In this document: one piece after another, positions 45,570 to 56,825 of the stretch
Layout: the number at the start of each line of letters is the position of its first letter
Numbering within the stretch: position 1 is the stretch's first letter
Assembly: GCA_936450465.1 (NCBI GenBank)
Contig: OW388296.1
Coordinates: forward strand, 47,195,750 to 47,259,749
Length of the DNA: 64,000 bases
From: Gibbula magus
Lineage: Eukaryota; Mollusca; Gastropoda; Trochida; Trochidae
Direction: 5' to 3'
Program-made: the position numbers and the translations under genes
Notes under the pieces: model-generated
What the model was told of the DNA's origin: nothing
Database searches by the model: none
The model's input: the letters and a program-made list of their open reading frames with translations, nothing else

Positions 45570-46770
45570 AGATGATTTGACCTTTCTATTTCATTTTCAA
45601 TTTTCTCAGCTTTTGGTATATCATTTCTTTGATTTCTACAAAACTATTAGGACATAACAAGAAAGTGGAATAACATTATTATTTTTTCAATGGTGTGTAA
45701 AGATCACACATAGTCCAAGCAATATACCTCAAAGCCAACATAACTAGACTAGAAACAGCAGCATGCACTGTCCAAGCTTGGAGTTATTCCTTAATATAAC
45801 CATAGAGGTCCGTCAAGGCCATTGTCCTGCTGAATTTGACCTACGGGGACATCAATTAATGACTTGATGACTTCCTGACTGAAAATGGTCACTTCAAAGC
45901 AACACAATACAACACCTGATAATCACCTCGTAATGGACATGTTCCCAGCTTTCTACTTCCCTAATGAAAGCTCTGTGTCTTTCTCTGATGCACAGTCAGA
46001 ACCTGTGAGAGCCTGTGGCTGTGCACGGTCTAAATGTGTCATACATCACGCCTCTTGTGTGTTTCCTTCTGCCTGTCCATATGTACACTTTCATTACAAA
46101 AAGGCCCCCAGATAGAGAGAAAAGTACAAGCTTCAAGGCATACCTAATGTTTATATAGTGTTCAATGTATGGCTGATCACATTAATGTGCTGATAATGAT
46201 GTGCCAATCATGTGAGGACAGGTTTAACTCAACCCTGCAGACATACAACAGTCCTTGGTCTGTGATGATGGTGTCACTGGAAACTCTTCTATCTACAAAC
46301 ATCATGGCACCATTAACGCCTTGCTTAACCACCGTTACCACAACTGCATGGAGAAAAATATGATTAATAGCTACCTCAACAATAAGCTTCAAATCAAGAC
46401 CCGATTATTGGTAATTATATCACACACCTCACTGCTTGTACCGTCAATATAAACCATTAATTCAGTTATGTGATACAAGCCAGGAGGAGGTAATATTCAT
46501 ATCAGTATTGTGACTCAATCACGATTAAATTCTCTCCTTATAACCAGACATGACTGTATTGTGGAGTCTGTTTCCCTGCAATAACATCAATGGTCATTAT
46601 TCCTCTTTATCTAGTGGGACTCACAGGCTGTATCCTATTGAGGAGGAGTTCTCAACTGTTATATCGGTATCCATAATCATGATGGTTGATACAATGGATA
46701 TATGGATGCAATTTCAAACATAACAAAATATGCAAGACTCATTTAACCATTGATCTTGCGTATTGTATCT
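45570..46770 (+). repeat. left arm of a ~1.2-kb inverted repeat
   Basis: From about 45770 to 46770 the sequence is nearly the exact reverse complement of 51037-52040. Shared landmarks are TCCAAGCTTGGAGTTATTCC (left arm), CACCTCGTAATGGACATG and TGATCTTGCGTATTGTATCT. The outer ~200 bp (45570-45770) is also homologous to 52040-52235 but much more diverged. Open frames in the arm (about 60-75 codons) occur as mirror images in the other arm. The arm contains no recognised transposon end. Confidence 0.88.
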
Positions 46771-46788
46771 AACAATATTTACTTGTGA

Positions 46789-46950
46789 CTGCCTTCAAGA
46801 ACATTACACGCTTTTTACTAGTTTTACTGCAGAAGTTGAGGGGACAAGGGGTTTAGAACTGCCTTCAAGAACATTACACGTTTTTTACTAGTTTTACTGC
46901 AGGAGTTGAGGTGACAAGGAGTTTAGTACTGCCTCCAAGAACACTACAAA
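46789..46950. repeat. 70-bp tandem repeat, 2.3 units
   Basis: CTGCCTTCAAGAACATTACA begins at 46789 and 46859 and in partial form at 46929. Units contain TTTTTACTAGTTTTACTGCA and GTTGAGGNGACAAGGNGTTT. The array abuts the inner edge of the left inverted arm. Confidence 0.85.
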
Positions 46951-46979
46951 GCACCTAGTATTACTGCAGTATGAATACT

Positions 46980-47080
46980 TTCAACAAAATTGTGGCTTTA
47001 TATTGCATGTGGCTTCGTATTGCAGTGAAACTAACAGGCATCTGAATAAACTAGTGAACCATGGTTGGTACTTTAAGAAA
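46980..47080 (-). mobile_element. decayed fragment of SINE S1
   Basis: ATGTGGCTTCGTATTGCAGT, GAAACTAACAGGCATCTG and AACTAGTGAACCATGG recall the S1 body. Tail and head are missing. Confidence 0.5.
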
Positions 47081-47156
47081 CTCAAACAAATTCAATTAAG
47101 CATTGATTGTAAAACCTAACTATTCAGTCTTACAAACCTCCTACTGCAACCTGGTG

Positions 47157-47245
47157 ATCGTTGCACAATTTAAAACAACCTTAACACTAAGATTAACCGT
47201 AGCACCATATTTGAACATTGCACCAAGGCTACCAAAGTTATTTCA
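47157..47245. mobile_element. fragment of the palindromic mini-MITE
   Basis: GATCGTTGCACAATTTAAAA, CAACCTTAACACTAAG and AACATTGCACCAAGGCTACC match 32365-32483, but the right terminus is lost. Confidence 0.6.
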
Positions 47246-47293
47246 GCTCACCTAAAAAATTCATACGAGACCATGAACATTTTAACCAAAAGA

Positions 47294-47593
47294 GGTGAGG
47301 TGAGTTGTGGTTTAACGCCGCTTTCAAGAGTATTTCACTTATATCGAGGCTACTAGTATTACCGCAGGGAGAAAGCCCGCAATGCCATGTGGCTATGTAT
47401 TGCAGTGAAACCTGCGAACAACAGCTGGAACTAGCTCTAGTGGTACTATGATGAAATTCAGTGTAGCATTGCACCCAAACCTTTCTTCGTGTAGAACAGT
47501 TCTCTACTGCAGACAAGTTGCCGTGCCCCTGGCAGGATTCGAACCCCGGACCTCTTGATCCGTAGCCACTTACCACTGTGCTATCCTGCCCCC
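47294..47593 (-). mobile_element. SINE S1 (copy 10), full length
   Basis: Full body with a GGTGAGGTGAG tail. The head contains GGTTCGAATCC (minus strand) and a somewhat shortened GGATAGCACAGTGG box-A region. It is flanked by the perfect 12-bp duplication TTAACCAAAAGA (47282-47293 and 47594-47605). Confidence 0.9.
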
Positions 47594-48423
47594 TTAACCA
47601 AAAGAAGTCCTTATCGACATTCACTTGATTAACACTCTGAGTGATCACTAAAATAGATTTGAAAAACAGAACATAAAATGTAGACAATATACATAAAAAT
47701 CAGGAGATATCATGATGTTTTCTAAGTTGGTATTTCCACTTAGTATAAGTTCCAGCTAAATAAGTTCCAGACATTTTGTTCCTTTAACAACACTGAAGCT
47801 CTTACCATGAGACAATCCCATGTTTGTTTCTTCTATCGAAGCAACCATTGAGTCAGAGACAAGTGATTCTATTGGTTTACTGTCTGTGAATAAGTCTCAA
47901 TAACAAGAACCATGTTTGTAGAGGAATTGGAAATGGATTCTTTCTTGGATCAGTGATGACAAGTTCAACTTTCTGAAACAATTTTCTCTTCTTTTATTGT
48001 TATTGTTGGTCTTGATTAAATTATATCTACGGGATTACACAATTGAGAGGCATAGATTCAGTTATATATACATCAGTGACACAATTATGAAAGAAATACC
48101 ATATTTCCTGGAATAAACACAAAACTTTTATCTCTTTGTATGGGGGGCTGTATAGCGCAGTAGTTCGGCGTTCGGCTTCGGATCAAGAGGTCTGGGGTTC
48201 GATTCCCGGCAGGGGCACGGCAACTTTGTCTGCAGTAGAGAACTGTTCTACACGCAGTAAGGTTTGGGTGTAATGCTACACTGAATTTCAGCGTAGTACC
48301 ACCCATATTTTCCTAGTTCCAGCCGATGCTCGCAGGTTTCACCGCAGTGCATAGCCACATGGCGTTGCGGGCTTTCTCCCTGCTGTAAAACTAGCAGCCG
48401 CGATATAAGTGAAATACTCTTGA

Positions 48424-48485
48424 GTGAGTGAGTGAATGAGTTATTGCTTAACGCCGCTTCGGCAGAATTGCAGCCATTAGCGGCG
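48424..48485 (-). mobile_element. tiny retroposed insert E2 (62 nt)
   Basis: Flanked by the perfect 13-bp repeat GAAATACTCTTGA (48411-48423 and 48486-48498) inside SINE copy 11. It reads GTGAGTGAGTGAATGAGTTA, TTGCTTAACGCCGCTTCGGC, AGAATTGCAGCCATTAGCGG, CG. On the minus strand it starts CGCCGC and contains the hairpin GCCG-AAG-CGGC, then GTTAAGC and a short CACT-type tail. Confidence 0.85.
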
Positions 48486-48535
48486 GAAATACTCTTGAAA
48501 GCGGCTTTAAAACCCAACCCAACCCAACTCAACTC

Positions 48536-48642
48536 ACCTCACCTCACCTCACCTCACCTCACCTCACCTCACCTCACCTCACCTCACCTCACCTCACCTC
48601 ACCTCACCTCACCTCACCTCACCTCACCTCACCTCACCTCAC
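48536..48642 (+). repeat. (ACCTC)n pentanucleotide array, ~21 units
   Basis: A pure ACCTC run forming the 3' tail of SINE copy 11. Other S1 copies have only two to four such units, so this tail has expanded after insertion or was unusually long at insertion. Confidence 0.95.
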
Positions 48643-48802
48643 CTCTTTGTATGACTGGTTCTATTCAAGCTTGGGTTCTATTTGAAATAAGGTTCCTCAG
48701 GTTATATATATATATTTATCTCAGCACTGCTTTTCTTACTGGATGTTTTTAACATGTATGTTGAAAATGAGGAACGGTTGTATTCAAGGAGATATGGCAA
48801 GA

Positions 48803-48940
48803 TGAGGCGAGTTGCAGTTCAACACGGCTTTTCAGTATTTCACTTATATCACGGCTGCTAGTATTATTGCAAGGAGAAAGCTCGCAACACTATTGTGGCT
48901 TTGTATTGTGGTGAAATCTGTGAGCATCGGCTTGAACTAG
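48803..48940 (-). mobile_element. SINE S1 (copy 12), 5' truncated
   Basis: AGATGAGGCGAGTTGCAG tail, then TATTTCACTTATATCACGGC to AGCATCGGCTTGAACTAGG, where it stops. The tRNA-derived half is missing. Confidence 0.8.
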
Positions 48941-49099
48941 GTTCTATTTGAGATTGAGTTCTATTCAAGACGGGTTTTATTCAAGGCTGTGTTCTATTCG
49001 AGATTAGATTCCCAAGGTTATATTTATCCCAGCACTCATTTTCCTGCTGGGTTGTTTTTTTAGATCTTAGTTAAAATGAGGAATTCTAGGAAATATAGT

Positions 49100-49302
49100 G
49101 AGGTGAGGTGAGGTGGGGTTTAACGCTGCTTTCAAAAGTATTCCACTTACATCACGGCTGCTAGTATTATTGCAGGGAGAAAGCCTGCAACACTATTGTG
49201 GCTATGCAATGAAACCTATGAGCATTGGTTGGAACTAGCGAACCATGGGTGGTACTGCGCTGAAATGTACCATTGAACCCAAACCTTACTGCGTGTAGAC
49301 AC
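49100..49302 (-). mobile_element. SINE S1 (copy 13), 5' truncated
   Basis: GTGAGGTGAGGTGAGGTGGG tail, body to CCTTACTGCGTGTAGAC, then lost. A short segment around GCGCTGAAATGTACCATTG is also deleted. Confidence 0.82.
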
Positions 49303-50073
49303 GTACAGCATCTCTAAGATGAGACAATTGTAATGTATGTTTGGTTCTTCTATTCCAGATGTTTACAAATTGATTCTATTGTTCTACTGGTCTGTGAACA
49401 AGTCTCGATAACGGGCACTATGTTTGTGGTGTAATTGTAAATGGATCGTCTGGATCATTGACTTCAGTAAATTAATCAGTTTATTTCTTCTGTATCTTCT
49501 CTAGTTGCGTAATGGTGGAATGATCAAAACATATCTATGTGATCACATCATCAAGATATAGATTCTGTAATAATCATCATTTGTTTTGAACAGAACAATA
49601 AGTTACATCAGAAAGTTGGACAACATAGAAGCTCTTTCGTTAGACAATTCTCTGTTTATTTCTTCTACCCAAGCATCAATTGAGACAATTGGATTGATTC
49701 TATTGGTTGACCTGTCTATGAATAAGTCTCAATTACAAGGGCTATGTTTGTATTACAATCGTAAATGGATTGTGGCTAGGCAAAATGATGGCACATATCC
49801 AAAGTTAAGCCAACTGAAATGATTTTGGTCAATGTCTGCATTTTTCAGATAATCTAACATTTATTACTTTACTGTAAAGTTACTTTTCAACCTACCAATT
49901 TAATTTATATGGTCAAAAATAAACAAAGACTTATTATATTCATTCACATTCAGATGTTTCAGTAAATTAAGAAGACAGATAAATAAAGTTGTAATTTTTT
50001 GTAGTAATATAACTTGAAACTTGAATTGCTTGACACAGTATGCAGTTACAAGGATAATATTTTGTAATCTTAA

Positions 50074-50382
50074 AGGGGCAGTTGCAATTTTTTTTTCGGT
50101 GAAATAAGTCAATGAAATGTATTTGAAAAATAATGTCACCAATAGTAAAACACCCTTCCCTCTTCGGAAAAACAAGTTAAAAAATGAGTATACATGGTTC
50201 CTTAAAGCCATGGGAATCCTTTTTGTCATTTTAAATAATAAATTGTGTTCACAATAAAATGACCGCCATGCAATATTTGCTTTATACGCAACACAATTTT
50301 TACTACTACGGAAAATTGGTTTGTGTAATAAGATGTTTTACCCTCTAAAGTAAATATAAATGACATTTGAAAAAACATAAAG
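50074..50382 (+). mobile_element. TTAA MITE family M (copy 6), right end truncated
   Basis: TTAA at 50070-50073 is followed by AGGGGCAGTTGCAATTTTTT, AAATAAGTCAATGAAATG and the usual interior up to TACCCTCTAAAGTAAATATA. The right inverted terminus is missing. Confidence 0.8.
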
Positions 50383-50532
50383 ATACTTCTTTCGCAACTT
50401 GTGTGTAGATTGGTATCTTCATGCATTCAGCCTATACTGATACTGATCTTAATCACATGTAATTAGTGTATTTTTGTCATAATTCTTGATATAATAAAGA
50501 TACACATCTAAGTCATAATAACAAGGAAAAAC

Positions 50533-50627
50533 ACATGTTGTGTTGGGAGATAAATATCTCCATCATAACCGATCTAAAAACATGTTGCATTGGGAGATGA
50601 GTATCTCCGTCACAACCGATGTAAAAA
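50533..50627. repeat. 47-bp tandem duplication
   Basis: ACATGTTGTGTTGGGAGATA and ATATCTCCATCATAACCGAT are repeated once with a few changes. Each unit contains the small inverted repeat GGGAGAT...ATCTCC. Confidence 0.8.
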
Positions 50628-51036
50628 CATGGTTTTTGTCAGAATTCACAAGAATATAATCCTTTCTTTAAAGAATGATTGCAATCTTTAGCAGACTGAA
50701 CCTACATGAGGAACATATTAGTTTATTTCTTCGAATGTCACAAAGTGTGGTTATAATTTTTGTAGACATATCACTTCATGCATCCAGTGAAAAATGCAAC
50801 AAAATCATTGTGTTAAAAGGAAAGCATTGAATCCCAATTGAGGTGTTGATATGTCAGGTAAAGCTATACTGACACTTTGACAATTCCATACATTTTAAAT
50901 AATTAATCACTTATTAACAAGAAAACTTAATATTTATCTAGTATTCAAAGGGAATTTCAGAGTATTTCAGAACCAAATCTAGATGTACTTTTCAAGAGGT
51001 AAAAATATATATTATAGAATACGTACAGTCTATGTG

Positions 51037-52235
51037 AGATACAATACGCAAGATCAATGGTTAAATGAGCCATACTTATTTTGTTATGGTTGAAATTGCA
51101 TCCATATATCCATTGTATCAACCATTATGATTATGGATACCGATATAACAGTTGAGAACTCATCCTCAATAGGATACAGCCTGTGAGTCCCACTAGATAA
51201 AGAGGAATAATGACCACTGATGTTATTGCAGGGAAACAGACCCCACAATACAGTCATGTCTGGTTATAAGGAGAGAATTTAATCGTGATCGAGTCACAAT
51301 ACTGATATGAATATTACCTTCCTCCTGGCTTGTATCACATAACTGAATTAATGGTTTATATTGACGGTACCAGCAGTGAGGTGTGTGATATAATTACCAA
51401 TAATCAGGTCTTGATTTGAAGCTTATTGTTGAGGTAGCTATTAATCACATTTTTCTCCATGCAGTTGTGGTAACGGTGGTTAAGCAAGGCGTTAATGGTG
51501 CCATGATGTTTGTAGATAGAAGAGTTTCCAGTGACACCATCATCACAGACCAAGGACTGTTGTATGTCTGCAGGGTTGAGTTAAACCTGTCCTCACATGA
51601 TTGACACATCATTATCAGCACATTAATGTGATCAGCCATACATTGAACACAATATAAACATTAGGTATGCCTTGAAGCTTCAAGCCTCTATCTGGGGGCC
51701 TTTTTGTAATGAAAGTGTACATATGGACAGGCAGAAGGAAACACACAAGAGGCGTGATGTATGACACATTTAGACCGTGCACAGCCACAGGCTCTCACAG
51801 GTTCTGACTGTGCATCAGAGAAAGACACAGAGCTTTCATTAGGGAAGTAGAAACTGGGAACATGTCCATTACGAGGTGATTATCAGGTGTTGTATTGTGT
51901 TGCTTTGAAGTGACCATTTTCAGTCAGGAAGTCATCAAGTCATTAATTGATGTCCCCGTAGGTCAAATACAGCAGGACAATGGCCTTGAAGGTCCTCTAT
52001 GGTTATATTCAGGAATAACTCCAAGCTTGGACAGTGCTGCCGTTTCTTGTCCAGGGATGTTGGCTTAGAGGTATACTGTAGTGAGGACAAATGGGTGACC
52101 TTTACACACCAGTGAGGAAAATTAATAATCTTGTGAGATTCCATTGTGGCTAAGAGTTGTTTAGAAACCAAAGAAATGGGATAATAAAAGCTGAGAAAAT
52201 TAAACAGGGAAAGGGTAAAGCATCATGGAAGAAGA
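51037..52235 (-). repeat. right arm of the ~1.2-kb inverted repeat
   Basis: Reverse complement of 45570-46770: starts AGATACAATACGCAAGATCA and runs to GGAATAACTCCAAGCTTGGA with few differences, then a diverged outer ~200 bp to CTGAGAAAATTAAACAGGG and GAAGAAGATC. The outer edge lies ~50 bp from the left end of the Tc1/mariner element. The ~4.27-kb spacer between the arms carries SINEs and MITEs; the arms carry none. Confidence 0.88.
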
Positions 52236-52287
52236 TCAGAGCCATTGTGTTTGTAACATGTTATGCAGTCTATACACAAAGAACTTA

Positions 52288-53495
52288 ATTAAGCACCACC
52301 TAATACTTTCAGTGATACAAATATACATACATATATATATATACATGTATTGTTAGATGGTAATTGGTATGGAACTGCATTTCCTCTCAACAGTGTTCAG
52401 GTTTTCTGTGAGGTCAATCGCACACCCCACAATGCATGTGAAGCACACCACCCACTGAAACTGCAGTTTTAAATCGTTCTTGAAATCAGTATAAATCTTA
52501 GAAATTTTCAAATGATTGTGTCATTACCTCTGAACATGGCTCGAAGGAGACTCACTGAAGCAAAAAGATGGCAAATTATTGGAATGAGTTCCACCGGAAT
52601 GACTTGTAGAGCTATTGGACGACAGTTGGACATTCACCACACTGTGATAAGCCGTCTTGTCCAGAAATATCGTCAAACCACAGCATATGCACCAAAGAAA
52701 TCCAAGCATCAGTCCCATTCTTTGGGATGTAATGGTCTGGGGATGCATCTCTCACGGTTGTAAGCTCAATTTGGTGACTGTGAGAGGTAATCTCATTGGC
52801 GATTGTTACATCCGGGAAATTCTGCAGCCTGTTCTTGTGCTACATTTTGACAATCATCCATTGGCCACTTGTCCTGTATTCATGAATGATAACTCTCGGC
52901 CTCACCGTTCTCGACCTGTGGTTGATTTTCTAAAGAACAATGCGGTATCTTAACTTCCATGGTCCGCCATGAGCCCTGATATCAATCCACTGGAACACAT
53001 TTGGGATATGATTGGACGCCGAGTGCAAGCCAAGGACCCAACAGTTCAGGATTTATTCGGTTTAGAAGCAGCTATACATCGTGAGTGGCAGCTGTTACCT
53101 CTGCAGCGCAAGAGACTCACCACAAGCATGTTGAGGATGGTTGAAGCAATCATCCGGGCACGTGGCGGATACACCCGTTACTGATAACGTGATGGTCATT
53201 TGTTTCCTTAAGACAACAAAGAACATTGTTCAACGGCTTAACAAACATTTTCACCGTTTTTGAAGTTCACAGAGCAATAGTTGTACAGGAGTGAGTTTTC
53301 AAGTAAAACCCCTGTTCATGTTCATCTGGCAATATAATGAGATACATGTTACACATTGTATTCAGTGATGTCTTTTTGTTTAGCTAAGAGGATGCACTTT
53401 CATAAAATAACAGCATTTCTTAGATTAATTTCATAAGATTTTCACAGTGGTTGGGGATAGTCACACAAATCTGAAAATATGAGGTGGTGCTTAAT
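52288..53495 (+). mobile_element. Tc1/mariner DNA transposon, internally deleted
   Basis: The 25-bp inverted termini (52288-52312 and 53471-53495) begin ATTAAGCACCACCT and end with TTTCAG, with two mismatches. They are flanked by TA (52286-52287 and 53496-53497), the expected target. The ~1.2-kb length is short for a Tc1-like element because the transposase gene lacks its middle. Confidence 0.9.
52536..53184 (+). pseudogene. Tc1/mariner transposase remnant (DD34E type)
   Basis: A cut-and-paste transposase acting on the termini of its own element. The N-terminal part (52536 to about 52690) starts MARRRLTEAKRWQIIGM and includes a helix-turn-helix with CRAIGRQLDIHHTVISRLVQ. A deletion of roughly 120 codons then removes the second DNA-binding helix and the first catalytic Asp, and the frame shifts. 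The C-terminal part (about 52700-53184) has the VMVWGCISHG motif, the second catalytic Asp in VFMNDNSRPHRSR and the final Glu in SPDINPLEHIWD, 34 residues after that Asp. A TAA at 52951-52953 lies between the last two motifs. The three lesions make it inactive. It is the only recognisable transposase in the window and is unlikely to have mobilised the MITEs, whose termini and targets differ. Confidence 0.9.
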
Positions 53496-53497
53496 TA

Positions 53498-54576
53498 AGC
53501 TAGTTCTTATGTGTATATTTATGTAAAAAGTCTATCTTGTACCTTAATTTATTGATTTACTTTTCAATATAGTTAAAAATGCTATTGAACAAACCAAAAA
53601 AGACACATGGTAAAACCAAAAAAAAAATTCATCAAATTTCATAATTATTTTGTCACAAATTGAATGCAAGTTAACTTCTATGATTTTATTTGACCTTCAT
53701 TTTCAAAACTATTGCTTTGCAACACTTACAATGTTGTTTAGTTCTTTCTTTTTCCATTAAAAATGTTTAATTGTTCTTGCTTTGAGCCACCAAATCAGTG
53801 TCAGTCAGTTCCAATATAGAATGCAGAAAATGAACATTTTCTTAAAAGTCTTTTACACAAACATTTTCAATAACTGATGTAAACACTTGCCAGAGATAAG
53901 TGGATATATTTAGAATTTTACCATTTCTTCATCCTTTTCATTTTATAATTCAATATTTTAAGCCAAGTAAATAAAGTTGTTCCATAGTGTTATCACAGGT
54001 GACATATCTACCTATAAGCTTTTATTTCTACACAAGTGATCAAATAAAATGTTTATGAAAATGTTGAAAAATCTCTCGTTCAGGATGCATGCATGAACAT
54101 GAGTGCAGATATGTGTACAAATCAATCAGCAAGATACATTTACAAGCAAAAACACTGTGGTAAGACCATTCATTTGGAAGCTGCATGAGAAGGAATGTGA
54201 CAAGGTAAAACAAACTATCAAAAAGCACTGTTCACTGTTGAGTGTTATGGTAATATCGTGGCATATGTGTACCATAAGAAACTGCTTCAAAACGGTTCTT
54301 CAAAAACAGATGTAAAAATATCTAAAAAAGATCAACAATAATAATGACTGTCTTTGTTGGTTTGCAGGTGATGAAAAAACAGAAAGAAAGGAAGTTCATT
54401 GTGGAAAGAAACGTCTTTAAAACGACAACAGATTTAGCAAAGAATGTAAAACAACAATTAAGCTATGAATTATAGTAGTTAACAGATCATCATCATCATT
54501 CAGGTACTAGTAGTCAAATTGTAAATAGAATATTTTAAAAAATTGAAAAATTAATTTTTAACATTTAATTTTTGCA
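53498..54576. other. unassigned AT-rich stretch
   Basis: No mobile element or exon recognised. Short overlapping frames near 54040-54315 are unsupported. Confidence 0.35.
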
Positions 54577-54588
54577 GAGTGATTCAAG

Positions 54589-54850
54589 GTGAGGTGAGGT
54601 GAGTTGGTGTTTAACGCCCCTTATAAGAGTATTTCACTTACGAGTATCGCAGCTGCTAGTATTATGGCAGGGAGAAAGCCTGCAACGCCATGTGGCTATG
54701 CATTGCGGTGAAACCTGCAAGCATCGGCTGGAACTAGCGAACCATGGGTGGTACTACGCTGAAATTCAGTGTAGCATTGCACCCAAACCTTACTGCGTGT
54801 AGAACAGTTCTCTACTGCAGACAAAGTTGCCGAGCCCCTGGCAGGAAAAA
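54589..54850 (-). mobile_element. SINE S1 (copy 14), head truncated
   Basis: Tail GGTGAGGTGAGGTGAG and a nearly consensus body ending at GTTGCCGAGCCCCTGGCAGG, just before box B. A short duplication, GTGATTCAAG / GCGATTCAAG (about 54579-54588 and 54851-54860), flanks the truncated copy, which is the pattern of 5' truncation on insertion. Confidence 0.88.
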
Positions 54851-55123
54851 GCGATTCAAGACCAAACTGAAAGATATATATATATATAGATTAACATATT
54901 GGAAACAAACAAAGTCGTAACACTAAAAATACAACTTTTATTTCTTTCTTTCTGAAATAATGACCATTTTATTATTATCTATTACAAAGGAGCCTTGGAA
55001 AAATAAAAATTTCTGTAGTGAAGTTCCAAATCTAGACTTGCTTTTCAGAAGATCATATTTCTAGTAAGTATGGAGTTAATAATGAACTACCATCTTTAAA
55101 GAAGTCAAGATGGATATATTAAA

Positions 55124-55427
55124 GGTGAGGTGAGGTGAGTTGGGGTTTAATGCCATTTCAAGAGTATTTCACTTATAGTTAGTATTATTGCAGGTAGAAA
55201 GCCTAAAACACTATTGTGGCTAAGCATTGTGGTGAAACCTCTTACCATCGGCTGGAACTAGCTAACCATGGGTGGTACTGCGCTGAAATTCAGTGTAGCA
55301 TTGCACTCAAACCTTACTGCATGTAGAATCGTTCTCTACAGCAGACAAAGTTGCAGAGTCCCTGCCAGGAATCACAGATCTCTTGATCTGAAACCGGATG
55401 CGCTAACCACTGCGCTATCCCACCCCT
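55124..55427 (-). mobile_element. SINE S1 (copy 15)
   Basis: Tail GGTGAGGTGAGGTGAG. The body has a small deletion in the CACTTATAGTTAGTATTATT region. The head has GGGATAGCGCAGTGGTTAGC on the minus strand but a damaged box B. Confidence 0.87.
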
Positions 55428-55429
55428 GG

Positions 55430-56820
55430 TTTTATCAAAACTCTGTTTTGCATTTTGCATTTTTAAAAGAAAGTCTGAATAAATCTCTTCTGAAATATCT
55501 GATATTCAAATTTGTAAGTTATGCTATCTACATACGTCCCCTGTCAATCATCAACTTCGGAACATCATCGAATTTCGTCCCAAGTTTCTTGACATGCAGA
55601 GCACTGTTACAGTCTGACAGAAGGTTTGTTGGTTTAAAATGAAGCAGATAAACAATCAAGAGCAGCTTTAACAGATGTGTCAAGATTGGATTTCTTCTCT
55701 TGTATCTACCAGTGCAGAAAACTGTGGAAAATCAGTTAGGATTAACTATCTGTATCCAATATCCAATTTGATATGATGATAATACAAGGGAGATCATATT
55801 GATATTGAGGATTAACTCTACGTATAATTATAGCACATTGATATGCATGTTGATTTAAGTATTATTATGAAAAAATTGCATGCATGCATTGGCCTGAAAA
55901 AAGTTTGGTCTTGAAAGTTCTTATTGATCAAGATAAGATGCTAGAAATTATGTTTTAATAATCATTTGATGCCTGTTGTATGTTGAAATATCATTACATG
56001 ATTATTAATAAAGAAAATATTCTGTTGTTATGAACTTGTACATGTATTTCTTAAAGTTCACATTTAATGAAAATACCATGCATGATAAATTATATCAAAT
56101 TGATTATATCTAGATGACATTCCTTGAAAACATCCAAAAAAAATATGCACTTAATTATGAAAACTAATTCGTTGGCAATTATATGTCAACTATAGATTAA
56201 TTTGGTACAAGCACTGGAAAATCATCACACAGGTTAATGTCATGTTGAGGGAATTACAAGATTATACAGAAAACATGAGGTTGTTTCTTTTGCTTGTATT
56301 AAGTTACATATATCAAACTGCAAGATTTATGTGTAATATATTGACTTTTCAACTGGAAATTAAAATTCACATAGGGATAGCAGTTTAAAAACAAGGGTAG
56401 TCCGTCGGCCGGGAACCTGGTAAGCTGTGGTCCGTGCTGGTAACTTTTTTTTATCTTTTTCTTTATTTTTGCAATTCAAATTGACAAATAGTACTTTTGG
56501 GCTGGTTAGTTTTCATGCTTTTTTCATACACTGGGGAAATCGATAGGAATGTTTTAGCTCTCAACACTAAAGTGTTTTTTGTTGCATTTGATAACAGACA
56601 CCAAAGTGTAAGCTTAAATCTAAATCATCTCTACCCTCCGGGTCCACAAAGGATTCTTACAGCTACAAACTATGTAGCCCATTCTTTTAACATAGTTTCA
56701 CACTACCATCAACTGTTGGTGTTTTGAGGAATGACACACAGTTTCACAAATCAAGTGTACCCTTAGTGTCTGCCTGGCAAGGTGAGGTCATAGCATTCCT
56801 ACTAGCCCAACCTAGTAGGA
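55430..56820. other. unassigned AT-rich stretch
   Basis: Low repeat content; nothing recognised. Open frames are short. Confidence 0.35.
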
Positions 56821-56825
56821 TGTCC

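Larger units (their letters stand above)
48143..48642 (+). mobile_element. SINE S1 (copy 11), plus strand, full length with nested insert
   Basis: The head at the left contains GTATAGCGCAGTAGTTCGGC (box A) and GGTTCGATTCC (box B), with CTTCGGATCAAGAGG between them, resembling the tRNA-Arg(TCG) anticodon arm. The body runs to GAAATACTCTTGAAAGCGGC and an expanded ACCTC tail. It is flanked by the perfect 11-bp duplication CTCTTTGTATG (48132-48142 and 48643-48653). It is the only S1 copy in this orientation and carries a 62-nt nested insert. Confidence 0.93.
47740..49790. repeat. diverged three-copy segmental repeat interrupted by SINEs
   Basis: Phrases such as CCATGAGACAATCCCATG, TTGATTCTATTGGTTKACTG, TGTGAATAAGTCTCAATAAC and AAATGGATTGT recur around 47800-47960, 49310-49460 and 49640-49780. 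A second phrase (GGTTATATTTATCYCAGCAC, then GAAAATGAGGAA) occurs near 48700-48775 and 49010-49085. The unit order suggests tandem duplication before the SINEs landed. Confidence 0.6.

Noticed and set aside
48432..48752. 106-codon plus frame with HLTSP repeats
   Set aside because: It reads through the SINE tail (ACCTC)n and the nested insert.
46169..51639. Matching ~60-75-codon frames in the two inverted arms as a duplicated gene
   Set aside because: The whole arm DNA is duplicated, so frames are mirrored automatically. Frames are open on both strands of each arm, and there is no recognisable domain or splice context.
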